A stretch of DNA of 40,634 nt from Campylobacteraceae bacterium. Its GTDB lineage: Bacteria; Campylobacterota; Campylobacteria; Campylobacterales; Sulfurovaceae. Under the pieces are notes generated by a model that was not told where the DNA came from, did no database searches, and saw only the letters and a program-made list of their open reading frames with translations. The position numbers and the translations under genes were made by a program. How positions within the stretch are numbered: the stretch's first letter is position 1; each line of letters begins with the position of its first letter. The DNA lies in assembly GCA_027080995.1 (NCBI GenBank), contig JALWNT010000084.1, positions 1 through 40,634 of the forward strand, given 5' to 3'. Of the stretch, positions 15,858 through 23,793 are shown one piece after another.

Positions 15858-17776
15858 TGTGCGGTATAGTCGGTCTCTTGTCAAAAAGATTACCGAGTAA
15901 AGAACATTTTATCGAAGCGTTGAATCTTCAGATACATAGAGGACCGGATGATAGCGGTGTGGCAGCGGGGAGAGATTTTATCTTCGGGCACAGGCGTTTG
16001 AGTATCATCGACTTGGATTCTCATGCCAAACAGCCAATGGTTTCGGCTGACGGTAATTGTGTCGTCATTTTCAACGGAGAGATCTACAACTATATCGAGA
16101 TAAGAGAGAACCTTGTAAAAAAAGGATATCGTTTTAAAACGGCGAGTGATACGGAGGTGCTTTTAAACGCTTTTATTGAATACGGTATTGGATGTCTGGA
16201 GAAGTTTATAGGGATGTTCGCGTTTGCCATACATGACAAAAAAGCAAACACGACCTATATTGTAAGGGATCGGCTAGGGATAAAACCGCTTTATTACAGT
16301 AGTGACGAAGAGGCGTTCTGTTTTGCTTCCGAGATCAAGTCTCTTTTGGCACTGACGCAAAAAAAGGAGCTCAACACCGATGCATTAAGCTCCTATCTTT
16401 CGTTTCGCTACCCCATTTTGGACGATACCTTTTTTAAAGGTATCTACTCGCTTCCGCCGGCACACTACATCAAAATAACCGCCAATAAAAGAGAGTTTGT
16501 CGAGTATTGGAGTTTGAAAGAGAGCTTTTTGCAGCAACGAGAGGATAAAGGAGAGGAGTACTATAAGGAGAGAGTAAGAAACCTATTAGAGTCGAGTGTG
16601 GTATATAGAATGAGAAGCGATGTCGAGTTTGGAGCTTTTCTAAGCGGTGGAGTAGATAGCAGCGTCATCACCGCTTTGATGGCGAAAAATACGACCAAAC
16701 CGATTCGTACCTTCACAATCGGTTTTGAGGAGGATGGGTTTAACGAGTTTGCATATGCGAAGATGGTTGCTAGAAGGTATGCCACAAACCATACGGAGAT
16801 CCTCCTTAGTGGAGAAAACTACATCGAAACGATGCAAGAGCTTATAGCTTTCAAAGATGCTCCACTTTCCGTACCAAATGAAGTTCCCCTATATTTGATG
16901 TCAAAAGAGCTCAAAAAGTATATCACCGTCGTGCTTTCTGGAGAGGGGGCGGATGAAATTTTCGGAGGATATGGGAGAATCTTTCGAAGCCCTTTTGATT
17001 ATGAGCGGATGCGCGAGTTGGATAAACTGGACTATGATAAAAAGGAGAAAGAGAAGTTTATAAAAAACTTTGACCGAAAATATGGTAAAAAAATATTTGC
17101 AAACGAGTTAGAACACTTTTTACAACTTTATAGTTACACTCCTTTTAGTATGAAAAAATCGTTTTTGAGTCCCGTTGCCGATCTAAAAAAAATAGAAGAG
17201 AAGTTCTATGAAAAATTTAAAAAATATTTCAATGAGATTGCAGGTGAGAGTTATTACAACAAAATGATGTATGCATTTGAAAAGATCCATTTAGTAGGGC
17301 TTTTGCATCGTGTCGATACCTCGACGATGGCAGCTTCGGTAGAAGCAAGAGTGCCGTTTGTGGATCATAGAGTCGTCGAAGAGGCTTTCGCTATCCCCGT
17401 AAAATACAAACTCAAATGGCTCGATGAAGCAAAAGCGAAAACGATGATGAGTGATGCAATTTCGGAAAAATATGATGTTCCAAAGTATATTTTGAAAAAA
17501 TCTTTTGATGATATGTTGCCAAAGGAGGTGTTGTATAGAAAGAAGATGGGCTTTCCCGTTCCCCTAAACAAATGGTTCGGTGGGGATTTCAACAACTATG
17601 CGAAGGGGGTTCTACTTAGCCAAAAAGCAAGAAAAAGGGGCATCTACAACACAAAAGACATAGAACACTACTTGCGAAGCGATCGAATAAAAAAAGAGCA
17701 TAGTTTCGCTATGAAGATATGGATGCTTGTCAATCTCGAGCTTTTCATGCAACAATATTTCGAGGAGTCGATATGA
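15857..17776 (+). CDS. asnB: Asparagine synthetase-like amidotransferase, copy 2 (glycan locus)
   Basis: A 639-residue AsnB-family protein starting at GTG 15857 (MCGIVG, Cys2 nucleophile). The glutaminase domain has RGPDDSG and FNGEIYNY; the synthetase domain has SGGVDSS (263-269) and SGEGADEIFGGYGR. Unlike copy 1 there is no repeat-built linker, and codon use is AT-rich. AsnB paralogues inside polysaccharide loci often amidate a sugar carboxylate or peptide rather than free aspartate; this is a family-based guess. It overlaps the toroid-methyltransferase by one base (TAGTG) and the cytidylyltransferase by four (ATGA), so it belongs to the same transcript. Confidence 0.88.
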   Translation: MCGIVGLLSKRLPSKEHFIEALNLQIHRGPDDSGVAAGRDFIFGHRRLSIIDLDSHAKQPMVSADGNCVVIFNGEIYNYIEIRENLVKKGYRFKTASDTEVLLNAFIEYGIGCLEKFIGMFAFAIHDKKANTTYIVRDRLGIKPLYYSSDEEAFCFASEIKSLLALTQKKELNTDALSSYLSFRYPILDDTFFKGIYSLPPAHYIKITANKREFVEYWSLKESFLQQREDKGEEYYKERVRNLLESSVVYRMRSDVEFGAFLSGGVDSSVITALMAKNTTKPIRTFTIGFEEDGFNEFAYAKMVARRYATNHTEILLSGENYIETMQELIAFKDAPLSVPNEVPLYLMSKELKKYITVVLSGEGADEIFGGYGRIFRSPFDYERMRELDKLDYDKKEKEKFIKNFDRKYGKKIFANELEHFLQLYSYTPFSMKKSFLSPVADLKKIEEKFYEKFKKYFNEIAGESYYNKMMYAFEKIHLVGLLHRVDTSTMAASVEARVPFVDHRVVEEAFAIPVKYKLKWLDEAKAKTMMSDAISEKYDVPKYILKKSFDDMLPKEVLYRKKMGFPVPLNKWFGGDFNNYAKGVLLSQKARKRGIYNTKDIEHYLRSDRIKKEHSFAMKIWMLVNLELFMQQYFEESI

Positions 17777-18192
17777 TTATAGGATACACGAGTGGAGTTT
17801 ACGATCTGTTTCATATAGGGCATCTCAATCTACTCAAAAATGCAAAAGGGATGTGCGACAAGCTGATAGTCGGTGTAACGACGGATGAACTTGTAAGCTA
17901 CAAGAACAAAAAAGCGATTATCCCGTTTGAGGAGAGATTGGAGATCGTTAGAAGTATAAAGTATGTCGATGCCGCGATTCCGCAAGAGAATATGGATAAG
18001 TTTGAAATGTGGCAAAAGGTAAAGTTCGATGTGATGTTTGTAGGAGACGACTGGTTCAACACTCCAAGGTGGCAGGAGTTCGAGAAACAGTTCAAAGAGG
18101 TTGGAGTGCGAATCGTCTATTTTCCTTATACGAAAGGGACATCCTCGACACTCATAAACGAAACGTTAAAGCGCTTAAGAGATGAAAAATAG
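17773..18192 (+). CDS. Glycerol-3-phosphate cytidylyltransferase-like (TagD family)
   Basis: A 139-residue small nucleotidyltransferase of the TagD/cytidylyltransferase type. It has the nucleotide-binding HxGH motif (YDLFHIGHLNLL) near the N-terminus and the C-terminal KGTSSTLINETL, the position of RTxGISTT in TagD. It would activate a phospho-alcohol (glycerol-3-phosphate is classic) with CTP. Start ATG 17773 lies in the ATGA overlap with asnB. The next gene is a CDP-alcohol phosphotransferase, which would use the product, so the pair likely adds or builds a phospho-alcohol group. The true alcohol is unknown. Confidence 0.85.
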   Translation: MIIGYTSGVYDLFHIGHLNLLKNAKGMCDKLIVGVTTDELVSYKNKKAIIPFEERLEIVRSIKYVDAAIPQENMDKFEMWQKVKFDVMFVGDDWFNTPRWQEFEKQFKEVGVRIVYFPYTKGTSSTLINETLKRLRDEK

Positions 18193-18922
18193 ACCAAAAA
18201 GAAGAAAGTTTCGTCAAGAAACGGTAATACACAGCTATATTACTAGACCGCTTTCTATAGAGATCATTCGTTTGATTTGGGATAGTGGTATTACACCAAA
18301 TCAGATTACGATTTTTCGGATCGTATTGAACGTAATCGCTCTATTTTTTTTTACGCAAGGTACCTTCGTTTCGATACTTTTTGGATTTGTCCTGTTTCAG
18401 ATTCACGAGCTGCTCGATTCGGTTGACGGGATGTATGCAAGACTAAAAGAGCATCGTTCAAAAATCGGTGTCTGGATGGAGCAGTTTTTCGATGCGATCT
18501 TTTCAGACGGAAACGGACTACTTGGGCTTGCATTGAGTTACGGAGCGTATCGTGTAACGGGGGAGATAATCTATTTTATACTATTGATCCTCTCTTTGAG
18601 CAGTGTTCGTTTATTTGAAATTTTTTTAAAAGTGTTCGATATCTCGAAAAAAAAAGATGGGTTGGAACATAAAGAGTATGGTAACGATTATTTGCAGATA
18701 ATGGGGGTCGGTTGGAAAAGGGGGATAAAAAATCTCTATCTTACCGTTTTGACATGGCAAAATCAGATCTTGCTTTTTGGTCTGCTTTTGCTAATACCGT
18801 TTTATGAGATGTTTGATATAGATATCTATCTATATGCGATGGTGCTGTTTGTTCTTCTAAATCAACCTCCATGGATATATGCCGGATGGATGGGGTATAA
18901 GAAGGCAAATGAAAAGATTTAA
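18182..18922 (+). CDS. CDP-alcohol phosphotransferase with variant metal site
   Basis: A 246-residue integral membrane protein, probably six helices, with the CDP-alcohol phosphotransferase signature. The canonical pattern is D-x2-DG-x2-AR-x8-G-x3-D-x3-D. Here it reads D79-x2-D82-G-x2-A86-R87-x8-G96-x3-E100-x3-D104, so the third Asp is Glu. The fourth (catalytic) Asp is kept. The enzyme would move a phospho-alcohol from its CDP form to a lipid or glycan hydroxyl in the membrane. A T9 tract lies at 18344-18352 and an A9 tract at 18647-18655. It overlaps the cytidylyltransferase by 11 bases and the kinase gene by 14. Confidence 0.85.
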   Translation: MKNRPKRRKFRQETVIHSYITRPLSIEIIRLIWDSGITPNQITIFRIVLNVIALFFFTQGTFVSILFGFVLFQIHELLDSVDGMYARLKEHRSKIGVWMEQFFDAIFSDGNGLLGLALSYGAYRVTGEIIYFILLILSLSSVRLFEIFLKVFDISKKKDGLEHKEYGNDYLQIMGVGWKRGIKNLYLTVLTWQNQILLFGLLLLIPFYEMFDIDIYLYAMVLFVLLNQPPWIYAGWMGYKKANEKI

Positions 18923-19598
18923 ACCAAAACTTTTAAAACTCATAAAAGTGATGAATTTTATATCCTGCAATCTCAATCAAATAGGCATTTTTAAGCATAA
19001 AGTCTTGAATATTTACGATTCCGGTACAAACTTTACGGTGGAGTTTGAAAAGAGTTTTTTAAAGATACCAAATCCAAAAAGACAAGAAGAGATAAAAAAA
19101 AAGTGGGCATTGAATTATTTGGTGGAGTTTAACTCTTTAGATGCGATGAAACGCAAATTTGTATTGTTCAACAAAAAAAAAGCTCATGTTGTAAAAAGGA
19201 ACAGTTTGATAATGGAGAAGATAGATGCTCGGCCGTTGTCTTATTATATAAACAGTCGAGATTTTTTGAACTTGTTGAATAAAGCCTTTTCAAAACTGAA
19301 TAACAGCGATGCCGATCATGGAGACTTTCATATCGATAATATTTTGGTGAATGAGAAAAAAGAGCTCTTTTTTATTGATTTCGATTTCAAATATAGAGAG
19401 AGCAGTGGATATGAATTTGAATATGATTTATTAAAATGTATTTTTCATTTAAAAAAATATTACTTTGAAGCATATAAAGATAATAAACATCAGATTATGG
19501 AAGTTGCTTTACAATATACAGATAGACAAAAATTACATAAAGCAAAAGAGAATATGCAGCTCTATTTGCAAGGTAGCTTAGATGAACTCTTTAATTAA
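18909..19598 (+). CDS. Protein-kinase-like / APH-family phosphotransferase
   Basis: A 229-residue protein with a kinase-like catalytic loop H137-G-D139-F-H-x2-N (HGDFHIDNILV) and a metal-binding D157-F-D159 (FIDFDF), as in aminoglycoside/choline phosphotransferases and LPS core kinases. The N-terminal lobe is short and lacks an obvious glycine loop. It probably phosphorylates a sugar or alcohol used by this locus. Start ATG 18909 overlaps the preceding gene by 14 bases and gives a basic N-terminus. Very AT-rich, with two A9 tracts (19094-19102 and 19173-19181) where slippage could switch the frame. The next gene starts 17 bases before its stop. Confidence 0.65.
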   Translation: MKRFKPKLLKLIKVMNFISCNLNQIGIFKHKVLNIYDSGTNFTVEFEKSFLKIPNPKRQEEIKKKWALNYLVEFNSLDAMKRKFVLFNKKKAHVVKRNSLIMEKIDARPLSYYINSRDFLNLLNKAFSKLNNSDADHGDFHIDNILVNEKKELFFIDFDFKYRESSGYEFEYDLLKCIFHLKKYYFEAYKDNKHQIMEVALQYTDRQKLHKAKENMQLYLQGSLDELFN

Positions 19599-20652
19599 AG
19601 AAATAGAAAAATTTGGAGCTAAACTTGTAAGAAAAGGAGATGATTTAGATTTTTTACTGTTGAAGAAGAGAAAAAGAGAGGATTTAAAAGCTTTTTTAAT
19701 CTCCATGGGCTTTATTTTATTTTACGAAGATCCATTCAAGTTGAATTTTAAAAAATATGAGAAGAGTGAACTTATAGATATAGATATAGACCTTGATATA
19801 GATACTCCGTTTATTAGGCAATTTTTTTACGACATAAATACGTCAGATGAACTAAAACAAAAATATTTTGAGAACCCTAAAAAATATAAAAAGTGTGTAA
19901 ATATTATTAGATATATGTTGCTTTTAAGAGGGTTCAATAAGAAATATTTAGATTTTTTTATAAAAAACAGAGAGTTTATTGAAGAGAATGGCTATTGTTT
20001 GGAGCATTTAAACAATTCTCCTTTTAAAAAAACGTTTAAAAGTTTTGATAATTTTTTGAAAGTTATGCAGAGAAAAAAAGAGATGTTTTTGTATATAAAA
20101 TCGAAATATTTAATCCAATATTTCAAAGTGAAGTTTTTTAAAAAAAGCGGAAAGGTTATTGCTTTTATTGGAATAGATGGAAGTGGAAAGAGTACGATTG
20201 TTGATATTTTAAGAAGGGATTTTGGGTTTAAAACCTTTTATCTTGGAGATAGGAGTATAAGATTTAGAAACATATATAAAATGAAGTTTTTAAAACCAAT
20301 CTCTATTTTTATTCAGTATTTTGAAAAACTTTTCAGAGTAGTGTATATAAAACTATTAACATTGCGTGGAAAACATATAATAACTGATAGATACTATTTT
20401 GAAATAAAAGATGATTCTTTAAAATCGAAAATTTATGATATCTTATACAATAAACTTTTTATTAAACCAGATATTGTAATAGTGTTGCACAATACTCCTG
20501 AGACTATTCTACAAAGAAAAGAAGAGGTCTCCAGGAAAGAGATAGAGTCATTTAATAAAAATATAGATATTTTACCTTTTGATAAGGTAGTTAAAATTAA
20601 GAATGATAATCTAGATGATACATTGACTAGAATTTTGAAAGTTTTAAAATGA
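19582..20652 (+). CDS. Nucleotidyltransferase-like domain fused to thymidylate-kinase-like domain
   Basis: A 356-residue protein. Residues 1-150 resemble the uncharacterised nucleotidyltransferases found in capsule loci (DLDFLL, then a DID-rich segment around residues 67-74), with helices after it. Residues about 190-356 are a P-loop kinase with Walker A GIDGSGKST (197-205), an ITDRYYFEIK segment where thymidylate kinases have DRY, and a lid-like region. True thymidylate kinase is unlikely, given the extra domain, the AT-rich glycan context and low overall similarity. More probably it phosphorylates a glycan precursor. It overlaps the upstream kinase (17 bases) and downstream flippase (ATGA). 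Confidence 0.6.
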   Translation: MNSLIKEIEKFGAKLVRKGDDLDFLLLKKRKREDLKAFLISMGFILFYEDPFKLNFKKYEKSELIDIDIDLDIDTPFIRQFFYDINTSDELKQKYFENPKKYKKCVNIIRYMLLLRGFNKKYLDFFIKNREFIEENGYCLEHLNNSPFKKTFKSFDNFLKVMQRKKEMFLYIKSKYLIQYFKVKFFKKSGKVIAFIGIDGSGKSTIVDILRRDFGFKTFYLGDRSIRFRNIYKMKFLKPISIFIQYFEKLFRVVYIKLLTLRGKHIITDRYYFEIKDDSLKSKIYDILYNKLFIKPDIVIVLHNTPETILQRKEEVSRKEIESFNKNIDILPFDKVVKIKNDNLDDTLTRILKVLK

Positions 20653-21845
20653 AAAAACTGCTTTTCTCCGCATCGTTTATTACAATAGTGGTGATGGGGA
20701 TAAACTTCGTTTTTAAGATCTATCTTTCACATCAGTTCGATAAAAGCGCATTGGCAATTTTTTACACGTTTATGGATATAGTTGGGATAGTGTTGATGCT
20801 TTTTAGCGGTTTTAGAGACACTCTTGTCAAAGCGTATGATGAAGGACTTTTTGAGAAAGTTTTTGCTTGGTATATGTGGATCATTCTATTTGCCACTTGT
20901 ATCTCATTAGGTGTAGTAGCATTTTTTTATACTCCTTTAGGACTTGATGAGCCGTTTGGTTATTTCATTCTTATAACAGTGGCAAATATTGCTGTAATCT
21001 TTGTAAGTTATATCAATACTGCTCATAAAAACTACAAAGCAATGCTTTTTGAAAATTTTGTTACGGCAGCAGGATTGATACTCTCTTATGTTGTACTAAA
21101 ATCATTTTTTGATGGATTTATGCTTTTGTTCTACAGCTTTTTGGCATCGATGATGGTGCGTTTGATCTATTTGTTAGTGCTTAGAAATTATACTTTGGTT
21201 TTTATCATGTCGCGTTTTGACGACGATATTAAACATTTTTTGAAAAACTCTTTTTATTCATCATTGATGTACTTTTTTTCCGGGCTTTTTATATCGATCA
21301 GTTCGATCGTTTTGTTGAGGTTATATCAAGACGACAATATACTTGGGGACTTTCAGGTTGTGGTCAAGCCAATCTTTTTCTCTCTTGTTGCGATTTTTGT
21401 TTTTCCTCTAAATACCTATCTATTTCCAGAAATATCAAAACTTGTCTCTAAAAGGGAGTTTAAAGCTCTCAAACGTTTAGAGAGAGTTTTTTTGAACTAT
21501 TTGGTTCTGTTTTTTATTTTGCTTTTACTGGCTACATTTTTTACGAAATTTGTCATATCGCTTCTTTTTCCAATTGAGTATCTCCAAAGCTATAAGATGC
21601 TCAATGTGCTGCTTCCTTTTTTGCCCTTTATTGCCTATACCACTTTTACACTCAACATTATAAAAGGAGCAAATAGATTCGATTTAGCTTTATTGGTGAG
21701 AATTTTTGGTAGTGTTGTGTTTTTTTGTAGCGTTTCTCTATTCTATCTTTTAGGGTATGATGCCTCATTTGTAGTTCTTTCACTCGATATAGCGTTTATC
21801 TCTATGGCTTTGCTCAGTTTTTACTATAAAAGGCAGATTGCATGA
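20649..21845 (+). CDS. Wzx-type oligosaccharide flippase
   Basis: A 398-residue polytopic membrane protein, about 12 hydrophobic helices with few charged loops, of the MOP/MATE-like polysaccharide exporter superfamily. Typical are the early FKIYLSHQFDKSALAIFYTF and a mid-protein helix pair around LFISISSIVLLRLYQDD. It would flip the undecaprenyl-linked oligosaccharide to the periplasm. This matters because C. jejuni uses the ABC flippase PglK instead; no pglK is in this window. The gene overlaps both neighbours by ATGA. Confidence 0.8.
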   Translation: MKKLLFSASFITIVVMGINFVFKIYLSHQFDKSALAIFYTFMDIVGIVLMLFSGFRDTLVKAYDEGLFEKVFAWYMWIILFATCISLGVVAFFYTPLGLDEPFGYFILITVANIAVIFVSYINTAHKNYKAMLFENFVTAAGLILSYVVLKSFFDGFMLLFYSFLASMMVRLIYLLVLRNYTLVFIMSRFDDDIKHFLKNSFYSSLMYFFSGLFISISSIVLLRLYQDDNILGDFQVVVKPIFFSLVAIFVFPLNTYLFPEISKLVSKREFKALKRLERVFLNYLVLFFILLLLATFFTKFVISLLFPIEYLQSYKMLNVLLPFLPFIAYTTFTLNIIKGANRFDLALLVRIFGSVVFFCSVSLFYLLGYDASFVVLSLDIAFISMALLSFYYKRQIA

Positions 21846-22900
21846 ATACTCTTTTCATTCCTCATGTACCAAACCGTAATGTCATAAACAGAGTGTATGA
21901 GTTTTCGAAAAATAGCGACAACTATTTTTTATCATGGGAGATCGACAACAGTTCGTTCAAACATAAAATCGTTTCTCAAATGAAGTCCTTACGTTTTAAA
22001 CTAAACTCCAAAACAGTTCAAATACCGCTCCTTTTCAAACCAGATGGGATAAATATAAAGTTCAATACGGCAATGCTCAACAGCTTGATAGATAAGCTTA
22101 AAATAGACATCGTCGTCAATGCGAACGCTTTGCTTTTTGATATAAAGAGTATCAAAGTACCGGTAGTTTACGATCTTGTAGATGATCATTTAGAGGCAAA
22201 TCCTAGTATAGGTTTAAGTGCTGCAAGAGTGGAAAAGATAAAAACCGACATAAAAAACTCTGCCGGTGTCATCTGTGTCACTCAGCTTTTGGAAGAGAAG
22301 GTCAAGCAGATGGGCTTGCATACCAATACGATAACGATAGAAAATGGCGTTTATATCGAGAAGTTCCAAAATGCTAAAGATCTAAGAAAAGAGCTTGGTT
22401 TGGAGCACAAACGGGTGTTTGGTTATATAGGAGGTGTTGCAAGATGGGCAGGAGTCGATAAAGCGATAGAGCAGTATCTACGAATCAAAAATGCGCACAA
22501 CGCTTTTTTGGTTGTCGGTGGGGATAATGGAGCGTTTTATAAAAGCTTGATCAAACGATTTTCCGATGAAGTCATATTTGTTGGACAAGTAGCTCCAGAG
22601 CATGTCGCACCCTATTTCAAAACACTCGATGTCGGGCTTATTCCGTTTCAACTCAACGATTTTACACATAACGCTTTGCCAATCAAAGCGCTTGAGTATG
22701 CCTTGGCTGGTTGTGCGGTACTTTCTACCCCTTTAACAGCTTTAAAAAGGAGAAACTTTCCCTTTGTCAAGTTTTGCGATATCGATAATTTTTCTCAATG
22801 CATGCAAAAAGATTTTGCCAAGGTAGAGTACGATTTTAATTTGCTTAGCTGGAAAAGGCAAAGTGAGAAATTGATCGATTTTATCAGGCATGACAGATGA
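21842..22900 (+). CDS. Glycosyltransferase, GT4-like (GT-B fold)
   Basis: A 352-residue cytosolic or membrane-associated glycosyltransferase. The N-terminal half is divergent; the C-terminal half has the GT-B donor domain with FGYIGGVARWAG, FVGQVAPEHVAPYF, and the retaining-enzyme segment PIKALEYALAGCAVLSTP with the conserved Glu of the EX7E region. Retaining transfer from a nucleotide sugar is expected; donor and acceptor are unknown. ATGA overlaps on both sides place it firmly in the operon. Confidence 0.8.
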   Translation: MNTLFIPHVPNRNVINRVYEFSKNSDNYFLSWEIDNSSFKHKIVSQMKSLRFKLNSKTVQIPLLFKPDGINIKFNTAMLNSLIDKLKIDIVVNANALLFDIKSIKVPVVYDLVDDHLEANPSIGLSAARVEKIKTDIKNSAGVICVTQLLEEKVKQMGLHTNTITIENGVYIEKFQNAKDLRKELGLEHKRVFGYIGGVARWAGVDKAIEQYLRIKNAHNAFLVVGGDNGAFYKSLIKRFSDEVIFVGQVAPEHVAPYFKTLDVGLIPFQLNDFTHNALPIKALEYALAGCAVLSTPLTALKRRNFPFVKFCDIDNFSQCMQKDFAKVEYDFNLLSWKRQSEKLIDFIRHDR

Positions 22901-23793
22901 GAGTTTTAGTCGTGCATTCGTGGGGGCTTGGTGATTTGATCATGGCGACCCCGATGCTTAGAAGTTTGCATCTTTCAGGGCATAGGGTTGATCTGGCCCT
23001 TTTTTCATCTGCTAACACAACGGTTTTAAAAGGGAACGACTTTATAGACAAGATACACTTGATACGTTCCAAAATCGATTTTGTAAAGTTTTTCAAACGC
23101 TACGACGCCTTGGTTACAACTGCCGGGACAAACCCAAAAAAGATAGCTTCGCTCAACCTGCTGATACAAGCAAAAAAGGTGTTTGCTTCCCATCAGGAAA
23201 AAGACATTCACAGAATCGATATGAATCTAAACATCGTTCAAGACATCGCACCCAAGCAGATAAGAGAACCCTATATCTTTGTAAACGACAATGAAGATAT
23301 CTTGCGCAAATACCTCTTTACGAAGAGAAAAAACATCGCTTTTTGTGTAGGGAGCGGCAGCAAGCAGAAGTTTAAAAGATGGGATGGTTTTTGGGAATTG
23401 GCTACAAGGTTGAACAATGAGAACATTTTGGTTTTTATAGGACCTGATGAAGTTGATTTGATCAAAAAGTATAAAAATCTCGATGTGAAAATAGTCCAAG
23501 AGAGTTTGGAGGATACGATCAAACTAATAGCAAATGTGGATCTAGCCATAGGCAACGACAACGGTTTGATGCATATCGCCTATGCTACCAAAAGAGATAC
23601 GGTTACAATTTACGGGATGACGAACGAAAAGGAGACTGGCGGGTACTACCCAAATAACGAAACGGTGTGTTTGGATATGGCGTGTCGTCCCTGTTTCGAT
23701 CCCGCTACCGACTATGTCGGATGTGCAACTTTTGATTGTTTACATAATTTGAGTGTGGAGAACGTATGGAAAGCCTGCCGAAAATTTCTATAA
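22897..23793 (+). CDS. Glycosyltransferase family 9 (heptosyltransferase-like)
   Basis: A 298-residue GT9 protein. It begins MRVLVVHSWGLGDLIMATPMLRSL, the acceptor-side motif of ADP-heptose:LPS heptosyltransferases, and carries the donor-site region with DLAIGNDNGLMHIAYATKRDTVTIYG, where family members have the D/N-x-GxMHxA signature. It also has a Cys cluster near the C-terminus (DMACRPCFDP, GCATFDCLH), commonly seen in GT9 enzymes. It may add heptose or a related sugar to the lipid-linked glycan. It overlaps the GT4 gene by four bases and the GT2 gene by 28. Confidence 0.85.
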   Translation: MRVLVVHSWGLGDLIMATPMLRSLHLSGHRVDLALFSSANTTVLKGNDFIDKIHLIRSKIDFVKFFKRYDALVTTAGTNPKKIASLNLLIQAKKVFASHQEKDIHRIDMNLNIVQDIAPKQIREPYIFVNDNEDILRKYLFTKRKNIAFCVGSGSKQKFKRWDGFWELATRLNNENILVFIGPDEVDLIKKYKNLDVKIVQESLEDTIKLIANVDLAIGNDNGLMHIAYATKRDTVTIYGMTNEKETGGYYPNNETVCLDMACRPCFDPATDYVGCATFDCLHNLSVENVWKACRKFL

